Shown in pieces: positions 43,324-53,326 of a stretch of 64,000 bases of DNA (position 1 is its first letter; each line of letters opens with the position of its first letter). The notes beneath the pieces were generated by a model. It saw nothing but the letters and a program-made list of their open reading frames with translations. It searched no databases and was not told the origin of the DNA. Origin of the DNA: Streptomyces sp. NBC_00576 (GTDB lineage: Bacteria > Actinomycetota > Actinomycetes > Streptomycetales > Streptomycetaceae); the NCBI RefSeq assembly GCF_036345175.1, contig NZ_CP107780.1:9796001-9860000 (forward strand), given 5' to 3'. The translations under genes were made by a program, and so were the position numbers.

Positions 43324-44700
43324 ATGAAGACCTACGGTGCGGCTTCCCCCGCCCCGCCACGGCGACATCGCTGGTGGTCCCGGGTCGCGGCCGTGGTGGC
43401 GGCGACCCTCGCGATCGGCATGCTCACCGCGGTGCGTCCGGCGCCCGCCGAGGCGGCGACAGTGGACACCAATGCCTGGTACGTCCTGGTCAATCGCAAC
43501 AGCGGCAAGGCGCTGGACGTCTCCGGCGCGGCCACCGCCGACGGCGCGCGGGTCAGCCAGTGGACGCGCAGCGACGGAACCAACCAGCAGTGGCAGTTCG
43601 TGGACTCCGGCGGCGGCTTCTACCGCCTCAAGGCCCGGCATTCGGGCAAGGTTCTCGACGTGGCCGGCGCCTCGACCGCGGACGGTGCCGCGATCCAGCA
43701 GTGGGCCGACGGCAACGGCGCCAACCAGCAGTTCCGCCTGGCCGACTCGGATGCGGGCCACGTCCGGCTGATCAACCGCACCAGCGGCAAGGCGGTGGAG
43801 GTGCAGGGCGCCTCCACCGCCGACGGCGGCAACGTCGTCCAGTACTCCGACTGGGGCGGCGCCAACCAGCAATGGCAGTTGCTCAAGCTGTCGTCCGGTG
43901 GCGGTGGAAACGGCGGATGCGGCAGCGCCCCGACTCTGGCGAGCGGTACGCACACGATTCAGAGCGGCGGCAAGAGCCGCAGCTTCATCCTCAGGGTTCC
44001 CGCCAACTACGACAACGCCCGCCCCTACCGGCTGATCTTCGCGTTCCACTGGCGGGGCGGAACCGCCGGCGAGATCTCCTCGGGCGGCACGAGCGGGAAC
44101 GCCTGGTCCTATTACGGCCAACAGGAACAGTCGAACAACGGCGCGATCCTCGTCGCCCCTCAGGGCCTCGGCAACGGCTGGGGCAATGCGGGCGGTGAGG
44201 ACATCACCTTCGTCGACGACATGATCCGGCGAATCGAGAGCGGTCTCTGTGTCAACCCGGCACAGCGCTTCGCCACGGGATTCAGCTGGGGCGGCGGTAT
44301 GAGCTACGCACTCGCGTGCAGCCGGGCGAACGTCTTCAGGGCTGTCGCGGTCATGTCCGGCGCTCAGATCAGCGGGTGCAGCGGCGGCACCCAGCCCATC
44401 GCCTACTTCGGAATCCACGGCGTCAGCGACAACGTCCTCGGCATCGGGCAAGGACGGTCCCTGCGCGACAAGTTCGTCGCCAACAACGGCTGCACCGGCC
44501 AAAGTCCGCGTGAGCCCGCGCCGGGCAGCCGAACGCACATCACCACCACCTACTCGGGCTGCCGTGCCGGATACCCGGTCCAATGGGCCGCGTTCGACGG
44601 AGGCCACATACCCGGTCCGGTCGACGGCTCCTCCGGCGAAAGCGGCGTCACCACCTGGACCAAGGCAGAGATCTGGAGGTTCTTCGCACAGTTCCAGTGA
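43324..44700 (+). CDS. Secreted CBM13 - CE1-type feruloyl/acetyl-xylan esterase
   Basis: 458 residues: signal peptide (1-44), CBM13 (46-197), Gly linker, CE1 alpha/beta-hydrolase (205-458). The Ser is in GFSWGGGMSYALACS, the Asp near GVSDNVLG and the His in DGGHIPGP. The catalytic domain is a close paralogue of the 22.3-kb esterase, down to GCSGGTQPIAY, but here the binding module is N-terminal and of a different family. Placed right after the GH10-CBM13 xylanase, it would release ferulate or acetyl groups from the xylan the xylanase binds. ATG at 43324 follows GGAAAGGGTGG. Confidence 0.92.
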   Translation: MKTYGAASPAPPRRHRWWSRVAAVVAATLAIGMLTAVRPAPAEAATVDTNAWYVLVNRNSGKALDVSGAATADGARVSQWTRSDGTNQQWQFVDSGGGFYRLKARHSGKVLDVAGASTADGAAIQQWADGNGANQQFRLADSDAGHVRLINRTSGKAVEVQGASTADGGNVVQYSDWGGANQQWQLLKLSSGGGGNGGCGSAPTLASGTHTIQSGGKSRSFILRVPANYDNARPYRLIFAFHWRGGTAGEISSGGTSGNAWSYYGQQEQSNNGAILVAPQGLGNGWGNAGGEDITFVDDMIRRIESGLCVNPAQRFATGFSWGGGMSYALACSRANVFRAVAVMSGAQISGCSGGTQPIAYFGIHGVSDNVLGIGQGRSLRDKFVANNGCTGQSPREPAPGSRTHITTTYSGCRAGYPVQWAAFDGGHIPGPVDGSSGESGVTTWTKAEIWRFFAQFQ

Positions 44701-44997
44701 CACGCCCGCACCACGGAGTGGGGCCAGGACAATCTTGGCTCCACTCCGTCGATGTCCATCCCGGACAGAAGGACGGAGAGGCCTTTCAGAAGGGCTCCCA
44801 CGCTTTCGGGCCGGTCAAGGCTGGCGAACAGGCCGTGGGAGAAGCGGCGTTCGAGGAACACGCCCTCGCCGCCGCGAGGAGCCTCCGCTCATGCTGCGGG
44901 AATTCGTTCTGGGCGGGCCATGAAGTCGAGACCCTGTCCCAGAGCTGCCGACGGCTCGGGCGCCGCAAGGATGCCTCCGGGCAACCGACTTCGGGCT
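44701..44997. other. Convergent spacer with no clear gene
   Basis: 297 bases between convergent genes. A minus-strand frame reads FLERRFSHGLFASLDRPESV and further LLKGLSVLLSGMDIDG, which looks like protein, but it has no start or recognised domain; possibly a relic. Confidence 0.35.
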
Positions 44998-46521
<1,524 letters not shown>

Positions 46522-46756
46522 GCTGGCCTGCCTCCCTCAGCAGAGCCGCCCGCCGTTGGGCCGCTCTCGCCGCGAGGCTAGAAGCGGCGAGGTTGCAGGC
46601 AGGTTGCGCACGGCTGCCCGACGACGGAGTGCGCGCGGGATCAGACATGGGCGGGTGATGCGTACGAAGGGTGCCGCTGCGCGGGCAGAGGGTGCGGGAC
46701 GCCCGTGTGAGCCACGGGACCTGCGCCCCCCCGGAACCCCGGACGCCGGGGTTCCA

Positions 46757-48073
46757 TCAGTGCCGGGCGGCCTGATGCGCCCAACCCCGGGGCGCCGCCT
46801 GTTCCGACTCCACCTCGCTCAGCCGTGCCCGTACCGCCGCCGTCGGTCGCACTGCCGCGAGCGCACGCCATACGTCGAGGTCGTCCTCGCCCCACGGAGC
46901 GTGGGCCCAGTCGGCCAGCAGATCCGGGTCCCGGCGGGCGACGAGCGCGGTGCGCAGGCCGTCGGCAAGCCGGCGCCGCAGCCGGGCCACAGCCGGTGCC
47001 CGGGAACCGGGCAGCAGCGGGCCCGCGTACGCCCGCACCGCCGTCGTGAGCGCACCGGTCTCCAGCGATCGTTCCACGACGCCGATGTCCGACTCGACCG
47101 GCACCGTCAGCCGGTACGGGCGCGATGCCAGCAACCCGGGGGCCAGGACGCGGCGCAGCCGGGCCAGTTCGGCGCGCAGCGTCACCGGTGTCACCGACTC
47201 GTCCTCGTACAGCGCGCACAGCAGCTCGTCCCCGGTCAGCCCTTCCGGGTGGCGGGTGAGCAGGACGAGGAGTTCGCTGTGTCGACGGCTGAGCCGCAAC
47301 ACGCGCCCGGCGGCCAGCAGCTGAGCCTCGTCACGGCCCAGCGCGGTCAGTTCGAGGGCGTCCGGCACGGGTCCGGCCGGGGTGAGCAGCGCCAGTTGGG
47401 ACTCGGCGGCCCGTGCCACCGCCTGCACGAACCCGAGACTGTGCGGATGCGCGAGCCCGTCCCGGCCGGTGATGTCCACAGCACCGAGCACCCGCCCCGT
47501 GCGCGGATCGTGTACCGGAGCCGCCGCGCACGTCCACGGCTGCACCTGCCGGATGAAGTGCTCGGCCGCGAACACCTGCACCGGCCGGTCCACGGCGACC
47601 GCCGTACCCGGCGCGTTCGTTCCCACCGCCGACTCCGCCCAGCGCGCACCCGGTACGAAGTTGATCCGCCCCGCCTGCCGCCTGGTCGCGGGATGCCCCT
47701 CGACCCAGAGCAGCCTGCCCTGCGCGTCGCACACCGCGAGCAGATGCTCGCCGTCCGCAGCGAAGGTGCCCATGAGCTCACGGATCAGGGGCATCACCCG
47801 GGCCAGCGGATGCTCCGCACGGTAGGCGCCGAGGTCGCCGTCCATCAGATCCACGCTCGCCGTGCCGTCGGGCCCCACCCCTGCCCGGGCGGAGCGTCTC
47901 CAGGAGTCCGCCACCACGGTACGCACCGGCCGTGTCACCGTCCCCGCCTCGGTGAACGTCTCGTGCGCGCGACGCAGCACGCGAACCCGCTCGACGGGGT
48001 CGGTCCCCGGTTCCAGGGCCACCCATGGATCGGTCAACTGGGCCTCCCCGGAAAGCGATGCGGCTGGTGACAT
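46757..48073 (-). CDS. GAF-domain transcriptional regulator (AcoR N-terminus-like, no sigma-54 domain)
   Basis: About 438 residues. An N-terminal sensory part reads LADSWRRSARAGV-like as VADSWRRSARAGVGPDG, followed by a GAF domain around 110-235 (EHLLAVCDAQGRLLWVEGHP, GTNAPGTAVAVDRPVQVFAA, HPHSLGFVQAVARAAESQLA). The C-terminal 260-345 is a winged helix-like segment (LRLSRRHSELLVLLTRHPEG, TPVTLRAELARLRRVL). AcoR-type proteins have an AAA+ domain next; here it is absent, as in actinomycete versions. It probably senses aldehyde or alcohol and switches the downstream dehydrogenase. The start at ATG 48073 is uncertain because no strong ribosome site is visible. Confidence 0.82.
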   Translation of the reverse strand: MSPAASLSGEAQLTDPWVALEPGTDPVERVRVLRRAHETFTEAGTVTRPVRTVVADSWRRSARAGVGPDGTASVDLMDGDLGAYRAEHPLARVMPLIRELMGTFAADGEHLLAVCDAQGRLLWVEGHPATRRQAGRINFVPGARWAESAVGTNAPGTAVAVDRPVQVFAAEHFIRQVQPWTCAAAPVHDPRTGRVLGAVDITGRDGLAHPHSLGFVQAVARAAESQLALLTPAGPVPDALELTALGRDEAQLLAAGRVLRLSRRHSELLVLLTRHPEGLTGDELLCALYEDESVTPVTLRAELARLRRVLAPGLLASRPYRLTVPVESDIGVVERSLETGALTTAVRAYAGPLLPGSRAPAVARLRRRLADGLRTALVARRDPDLLADWAHAPWGEDDLDVWRALAAVRPTAAVRARLSEVESEQAAPRGWAHQAARH

Positions 48074-48143
48074 CGTCACTCGGGGGATGGGTACGGACAA
48101 TGGTTTCGACGGAGTCGACCGAACGGCGGCACCACCGCCCCGC

Positions 48144-48743
48144 TCAGGCGGCGTTGACGAGGCGTATGTACCGCGTCCAGTCCCAGTTCGGACCAGGATC
48201 GGTGTGGTCAGTGCCGGGCACCTCGTAGTGCCCGATGATGTGCGTGCGGTCCCTCGGTATGCCGTAGCGCGTGCAGATCGTCGCGGTGAGTTGTGCCGAC
48301 TTCTCGTACAGGGCGTCCGTGAAATAGCCGGGCCGGTCCACCCACCCTTCGTGTTCGATGCCGATGCTGCGCAGGTTGTGGTTCCAGTCGCCCGCGTGCC
48401 AGGCGACGTCGTTCTCCCGAACGCACTGCGCCACATGTCCGTCGCCGGACCGCACGACGTAGTGCGCGGATACCTTCTTCCGCGGGTGCTGGAAGACGGC
48501 CAGGGTGTTGGCGTAGGACGCCTGGGTCACGTGGATGACCACGAGGTCGGGGACCCGGGACTCCGGAGGGCTGGACGCCGTGTAGTTGGCGGTGGTGGCC
48601 GGCTCCCACGTGGCGAGCGGGTAGTCGAGGGAGCGGGGCTGGGCGCCGACCCGGGGAGCGGGGAGCAGGGCATAGGGGCCGGCGGCGAGCGCGGCGCTCT
48701 TCAACAACCGCCGTCTGCTGGGGAACGACCTGGTCCGCTCCAT
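48144..48743 (-). CDS. Tat-exported N-acetylmuramoyl-L-alanine amidase (Amidase_2)
   Basis: 199 residues. Twin-arginine signal PSRRRLLKSAALAAG, then an Amidase_2/PGRP-like domain: VVIHVTQASYANTLAVFQ with the first Zn-binding His, VSAHYVVRSGDGHVAQCV, VAWHAGDWNHNLRSIGIEHEG and DRTHIIGHYEVPGTDHTDPG, the last with the second and third metal-site residues. It cuts the amide bond between muramic acid and the stem peptide, for cell-wall turnover or degradation of foreign walls. Stand-alone gene; a single catalytic domain with no wall-binding module. Confidence 0.88.
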   Translation of the reverse strand: MERTRSFPSRRRLLKSAALAAGPYALLPAPRVGAQPRSLDYPLATWEPATTANYTASSPPESRVPDLVVIHVTQASYANTLAVFQHPRKKVSAHYVVRSGDGHVAQCVRENDVAWHAGDWNHNLRSIGIEHEGWVDRPGYFTDALYEKSAQLTATICTRYGIPRDRTHIIGHYEVPGTDHTDPGPNWDWTRYIRLVNAA

Positions 48744-48997
48744 CCGTGCGTGGCCTTTCGACAGGGGGGTTGGGGAGTACTGCTTGAGGGACGCGCCGGG
48801 GCGCCAGGGGGTTGCGGATGGCTGAGAGGTTCCTGCGTGTGGTGGCGGCGCCTCACGTGGATCACGCTACGGCGGTTGGCAGTCGGGCAGGAAGGGCCCA
48901 CGAATTTCGGTGGATGACCGCGGGAATGTGGATAACTCGGCCACCCCGATGGGTGACGTGGCGCCCTGTGAGAGGGATGGGAGCCGGGCGGGGCCCC

Positions 48998-50206
48998 TCA
49001 GCCCCGGCCCGCCACCGCCCCCGGATCGTCCAGCACCGCCCGGACCACCGAGTGTGCGGCGCCGAGCAACGGGCCCTCGGGTCCCAGCCGCGACACCGAC
49101 ACCGCGCAGGCGGGTCCCGCCGTACGCCGGGCCAGTTCCGCCTCCAGCGACGGCAGCAGCCACGGCGCGAGCCCGGACAGCGCACCGCCCAGGACGACCG
49201 TCTCGGGGTCCAGCAGATTGACCGCCCCGGTCAGCGCGATACCGAGTGCCGTGCCGGCCCCGTCCAGGGCCCGCCGTACGTCCGCGTCGCCCTGGGCGGC
49301 GCGCTCCGCGAGCAGCCCGACGCGGCCCTCGCCCGGCTCGATGCCCGCCGCCCGCAGGACCGCCTCCTCACCGGCGTACTGCTCCAGACACCCACGCCCG
49401 CCGCACGCGCACTCCGGACCCTCCGGACGGACCGGCACATGCCCCAACTCGCCCGCGAATCCCCGTGTTCCACGCAGCAGCCGCCCGTCCACGACCACCG
49501 CCGCGCCGATGCCGATCTCGGCCGACACATGCAGGAAGTCGGGCGGAGTGCCGTCTCCGAGCCAGAGTTCCGCCAGCGCGCCGAGGTTGGCCTCGTTGTC
49601 CACGGTCAGCGGGAACTCGGCGGGCAGCAGCGCGCCGAGGTCCGTGTCGTGCCAGTCGAGGTTGGGGGCGCGGACGACCGTGCGTCCGTCGCGGGCCACG
49701 AGCCCCGGCACGGCGACCGTGAGGCCGGCCGGCCACAGGCCTTCACGTTCCGTCTCCGTGATCACCTTCCGTACCAGCTCGGTCAGTTCCTCGATCACCG
49801 GTTCGGGGGAGCGCCCGCGGTTGGCGCCGTGGCGTACGGCGCGTGCCCGCACCGCGCCCCGCAGATCGACCGCGCAGACCGCGAGATGGTCGACACCGAT
49901 CTCCGCGCCGATCCCGGCCGGACCACGCCCGCTCACGGCGAGTGCCGACCCGGGGCGCCCCACCCGGCCGGGCCGCTCGGGGCCCAGCTCTTCGATCAGT
50001 CCCGAGCGGATCAGCTCGTCCACGAGCGTCGACACCGCCGCCCGGGTCAGTCCGATGCGTGAGGCGACCCCGGCACGTGACAGCGGCCCCTCGGCGCTGA
50101 CGGTGTGCATCACCCGCGCGAGGTTGCGGCGGCGCATGCCCTGCTGGGTGTTGGGCAGCCGGGCGCCGGCGCCGGGCGGACGGGCCTCGTGCAGCGGTGC
50201 GGTCAT
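48998..50206 (-). CDS. xylR: ROK-family repressor, probably XylR of the xylose genes
   Basis: 402 residues from ATG 50206; a longer version from 50245 is possible since GGAGG is only one base from the chosen ATG. N-terminal winged HTH (NLARVMHTVSAEGPLSRAGV, IGLTRAAVSTLVDELIRSGL), then the ROK sugar-binding domain: GAEIGVDHLAVCAVDLRG, DNEANLGALAELWLG, and the zinc-site motif CACGGRGCLEQYAG. ROK repressors with an HTH usually answer to xylose. It lies next to xylB and divergently linked xylA, which supports that role. Confidence 0.85.
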   Translation of the reverse strand: MTAPLHEARPPGAGARLPNTQQGMRRRNLARVMHTVSAEGPLSRAGVASRIGLTRAAVSTLVDELIRSGLIEELGPERPGRVGRPGSALAVSGRGPAGIGAEIGVDHLAVCAVDLRGAVRARAVRHGANRGRSPEPVIEELTELVRKVITETEREGLWPAGLTVAVPGLVARDGRTVVRAPNLDWHDTDLGALLPAEFPLTVDNEANLGALAELWLGDGTPPDFLHVSAEIGIGAAVVVDGRLLRGTRGFAGELGHVPVRPEGPECACGGRGCLEQYAGEEAVLRAAGIEPGEGRVGLLAERAAQGDADVRRALDGAGTALGIALTGAVNLLDPETVVLGGALSGLAPWLLPSLEAELARRTAGPACAVSVSRLGPEGPLLGAAHSVVRAVLDDPGAVAGRG

Positions 50207-50299
50207 GCCTCCGTCAGTCCTCAGTGGGTGTCCGTGAGCCGACATCCGTGGACGGACGCCCGTAGGCGTCCTTCAGCGGACGTTCGGTGGATGTCGGTT

Positions 50300-50334
50300 C
50301 GGCTCCGTCGGCTCGTCTCCGTCCCTCGGAGCCG
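50300..50334. terminator. Hairpin terminator after xylB
   Basis: Perfect 8-bp stem CGGCTCCG (50300-50307) and CGGAGCCG (50327-50334) adjacent to the end of the leftward xylB gene. Confidence 0.55.
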
Positions 50335-51780
50335 TCAGCCGGCGTCCGTCCCCCGCTCCAGCAGCGGCGATGCGTCGGAGAGTACCCCGGAGATCCGGTC
50401 CAGCGTCGCCTGGTCCCGCTCCACCGCGTCCAGGACCGGCCCCCGGGCCGTGTCCCAGCGGCGGGCGACCGCGGCCGGGTCCTCGCCGGTCAGCAGGCCC
50501 GCCGCCTGCGCGGCGGCGCCGAGTGCGACCAATTCCTTGGCCTCCGGCACCTGGACGGGCCGCCCGGAGAGGCGGCGCACGGTCTGCTGCCAGGCCGTGC
50601 CGCGCGCGCCGCCGCCGATCAGCAGCAGCGGCGCCGAGCGGTCCGCGTCCGCGTCGAGCACCAGATCGAGGGCGCCGAGCAGCGAGTGCACCGCCCCGTC
50701 GTACGCGGCCTGGAGCAGCTGTCCACCGGTCGTGTCGTGACGCAGCCCGTGCAACAGTCCCGAGGCGCCCGGCAGGTTCGGGGTGCGCTCGCCGTCCAGG
50801 TAGGGCAGGAGCGTGACGCCCGTACCGGGTTCGACGGCCTCGCGGTCCAGGCCGAGCAGGGATGCGACGCGGTCGACGGCGAGGGTGCAGTTGAGGGTGC
50901 AGGCCAGCGGCAGCCAGTCGCCGCGCGCGTCGGCGAAGCCCGCGACGGTGCCGGTCGGGTCGGCGGGCCGGTGTGTCGAGACCGCGTACACCGTGCCCGA
51001 CGTGCCCAGGCTCAGTACCGGAGTGCCGGGGCGCAGCCCGAGACCCAGCGCGGCGGCGGCGTTGTCCCCGGTGCCCGCGGCGACCAGGGTGCCCTTGGCG
51101 AAGGGCAGGTCGTGGCCGTCGCGGACGGTCCCGGCCACCTCACCCGGCCGGACCACCCGGGGCAGCAGCGCGGGGTCGAGACCCACGTGTGCGAGCACCT
51201 CCGCGTCGTACGCCTCCGTCCCGGACGCCCACCAGCCGGTGCCGGAGACATCGCCGCGGTCGGTGGTGGCCTGGCCGGTGAGGCGCTCGGTGAGGTAGTC
51301 GTGGGGGAGCCGTACGGCCTTGACGGCGCGAACCGCCTCCGGCTCGTGCTCGGCCAGCCAGGCCCACTTCGTGACCGTGAAAGACGCGCCGGGCACGCTT
51401 CCGGTGCGCTCCGCCCATGTCTTCGCGCCGCCCAGTTCCTCGACCAGACGGCGGGCCTGCGGCGCCGAGCGCACGTCGTTCCACAGCAGCGCCGGACGGA
51501 CCGGCTCGCCCTGGGCGTCCAGGGTGACGAGCCCGTGCTGCTGGCCGCCGATCGACACGGCGGCGGCTTCACGTGCCGCGTCACCGCATTGGCTCAGCGC
51601 CTCGCACAGGGCGTCCCACCACTGCCGCGGGTCGCTCTCGCGGCCCGCCCCGGTGGTGACGGTGTGCGGCGCCTGGCCGCTCGCCACGACCTGTCCGGTG
51701 GCCACGTCGACGACCAGCGCCTTGGTGGACTGGGTCGACGTGTCCACGCCGACGACAAGCGGACCCTCGGCTGCTGACAT
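50335..51780 (-). CDS. xylB: Xylulokinase
   Basis: 481 residues of the FGGY kinase family, normal length. Phosphorylates D-xylulose to xylulose 5-phosphate. First ATP-phosphate loop VGVDTSTQSTKALVVDVATG, substrate region ISIGGQQHGLV-like as VSIGGQQHGLVTLDAQGEPV and the WNDVRS motif, catalytic Asp in GTGDNAAAALGLGL, then FGGY signature residues near LPYLDGERTPNLPGASG. ATG at 51780 is the only sensible start. Divergent from xylA, with 188 bases between, and followed by the ROK repressor gene. Confidence 0.95.
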   Translation of the reverse strand: MSAAEGPLVVGVDTSTQSTKALVVDVATGQVVASGQAPHTVTTGAGRESDPRQWWDALCEALSQCGDAAREAAAVSIGGQQHGLVTLDAQGEPVRPALLWNDVRSAPQARRLVEELGGAKTWAERTGSVPGASFTVTKWAWLAEHEPEAVRAVKAVRLPHDYLTERLTGQATTDRGDVSGTGWWASGTEAYDAEVLAHVGLDPALLPRVVRPGEVAGTVRDGHDLPFAKGTLVAAGTGDNAAAALGLGLRPGTPVLSLGTSGTVYAVSTHRPADPTGTVAGFADARGDWLPLACTLNCTLAVDRVASLLGLDREAVEPGTGVTLLPYLDGERTPNLPGASGLLHGLRHDTTGGQLLQAAYDGAVHSLLGALDLVLDADADRSAPLLLIGGGARGTAWQQTVRRLSGRPVQVPEAKELVALGAAAQAAGLLTGEDPAAVARRWDTARGPVLDAVERDQATLDRISGVLSDASPLLERGTDAG

Positions 51781-51968
51781 CGGGCTCTCCCTCTTCCGCG
51801 GCTCCGCGGGATCTGGCCTGGTGTTTTCCGGTGCCTGTCCGGGTCGCGGCGACCCGTCCTCACCCTCAGTCTCTGCTCAGGGACACGTTGTCTCTTCCCA
51901 GAGATGCTCCCGCATACTAATTTGTAAACCGCCATGACGAAATAGTCGGAGCAGCAAGGAGCCGCGGC
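51781..51968. promoter_or_regulatory. xylB-xylA divergent promoter
   Basis: The 51910-51950 part is AT-rich (ACTAATTTGTAAACC, then GACGAAATAG). ACTAATTTGT resembles half of the XylR operators known from Bacillus (AACAAACTAAT type); a clear second half is not seen. Probable site for the ROK repressor. Confidence 0.5.
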
Positions 51969-53135
51969 ATGAACTACCAGCCCACCCCCGAGGACAGGTT
52001 CACCTTCGGACTGTGGACCGTCGGCTGGCAGGGACGGGACCCGTTCGGTGACGCCACCCGCCGTGCCCTCGACCCGGTCGAGACGGTGCAGCGTCTGTCC
52101 GAGCTCGGTGCCCACGGAGTGACCTTCCACGACGACGACCTGATCCCCTTCGGGTCCTCGGACACCGAGCGCGAGTCGCACATCAAGCGCTTCCGCCAGG
52201 CCCTCGACGCGACCGGTATGCGCGTACCGATGGCCACCACCAACCTCTTCACGCACCCCGTCTTCAAGGACGGCGCGTTCACCGCCAACGACCGTGACGT
52301 GCGTCGTTACGCGCTGCGCAAGACGATCCGCAACATCGACCTCGCGGTCGAACTCGGCGCGGAGACGTACGTCGCCTGGGGCGGCCGGGAAGGCGCTGAG
52401 TCCGGCGCCGCCAAGGACGTACGCGTCGCCCTGGACCGGATGAAGGAGGCCTTCGACCTCCTCGGCGAGTACGTGATCTCCCAGGGCTACGACCTGAAGT
52501 TCGCGATCGAGCCCAAGCCGAACGAGCCGCGCGGCGACATCCTGCTGCCGACGGTCGGCCACGCCCTGGCCTTCATCGAGCGCCTGGAGCGCCCGGAGAT
52601 GTACGGCGTGAACCCCGAGGTCGGGCACGAGCAGATGGCCGGGCTGAACTTCGCGCACGGCATCGCCCAGGCGCTGTGGGCGGGCAAGCTCTTCCACATC
52701 GACCTCAACGGCCAGTCCGGCATCAAGTACGACCAGGACCTGCGCTTCGGCGCCGGTGACCTCCGTGGCGCCTTCTGGCTGGTCGACCTCCTGGAGAGCG
52801 CCGGTTACGCGGGACCGAAGCACTTCGACTTCAAGCCGCCGCGGACCGAGGACCTCGACGGCGTGTGGGCCTCGGCGGCCGGCTGCATGCGCAACTACCT
52901 CATCCTGAAGGAGCGTGCGACCGCCTTCCGCGCCGACCCGGAGGTCCAGACGGCCCTGCGCGCCGCGCGTCTGGACGAGCTGGCGCAGCAGACGGCGGCG
53001 GACGGCCTGAAGGGCCTGCTCGCGGACCGTTCGGCCTTCGAGGAGTTCGACGTGGACACGGCGGCCGCGCGCGGGATGGCGTTCGAGCAGCTCGACCAGC
53101 TGGCCATGAACCATCTGCTGGGCGCCCGAGGCTGA
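51969..53135 (+). CDS. xylA: Xylose isomerase
   Basis: 388 residues, the class I actinomycete length. Converts D-xylose to D-xylulose (and glucose to fructose) with two divalent metals. Catalytic His is in GVTFHDDDLIPF, near residue 54; VAWGGREGAE and IEPKPNEPRGDI hold the metal-site Glu; NPEVGHEQMAGLNF the His/Glu; HIDLNGQSGIKYDQDLRFG the second metal site. FGLWTVGWQGRDPFG at the N-terminus is typical of Streptomyces enzymes. ATG at 51969 follows AAGGAG by 7 bases. It finishes the route from xylan to the pentose phosphate pathway together with XylB. Confidence 0.98.
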   Translation: MNYQPTPEDRFTFGLWTVGWQGRDPFGDATRRALDPVETVQRLSELGAHGVTFHDDDLIPFGSSDTERESHIKRFRQALDATGMRVPMATTNLFTHPVFKDGAFTANDRDVRRYALRKTIRNIDLAVELGAETYVAWGGREGAESGAAKDVRVALDRMKEAFDLLGEYVISQGYDLKFAIEPKPNEPRGDILLPTVGHALAFIERLERPEMYGVNPEVGHEQMAGLNFAHGIAQALWAGKLFHIDLNGQSGIKYDQDLRFGAGDLRGAFWLVDLLESAGYAGPKHFDFKPPRTEDLDGVWASAAGCMRNYLILKERATAFRADPEVQTALRAARLDELAQQTAADGLKGLLADRSAFEEFDVDTAAARGMAFEQLDQLAMNHLLGARG

Positions 53136-53142
53136 GTCGAGA

Positions 53143-53178
53143 ACCGGGGGCGACTGTCTACCGACGGGCGTCCCCGGT
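53143..53178. terminator. Hairpin terminator after xylA
   Basis: ACCGGGG (53143-53149) and CCCCGGT (53172-53178), with additional GC pairs inward, starting 8 bases after the xylA stop. Confidence 0.5.
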
Positions 53179-53326
53179 CACTGGCGCATACAACTGTGCT
53201 CCGATTGATCTCCTGTGACCGGTTCTGGCTCGGACTGCTCCGGAATCGTGCGGTCCATGGCATGAGCCCGTATCAACTTCCGCGTGGGGGTCGCGTGCTG
53301 ACCGGTTCGCGGCGAGTCTTGGCGGT

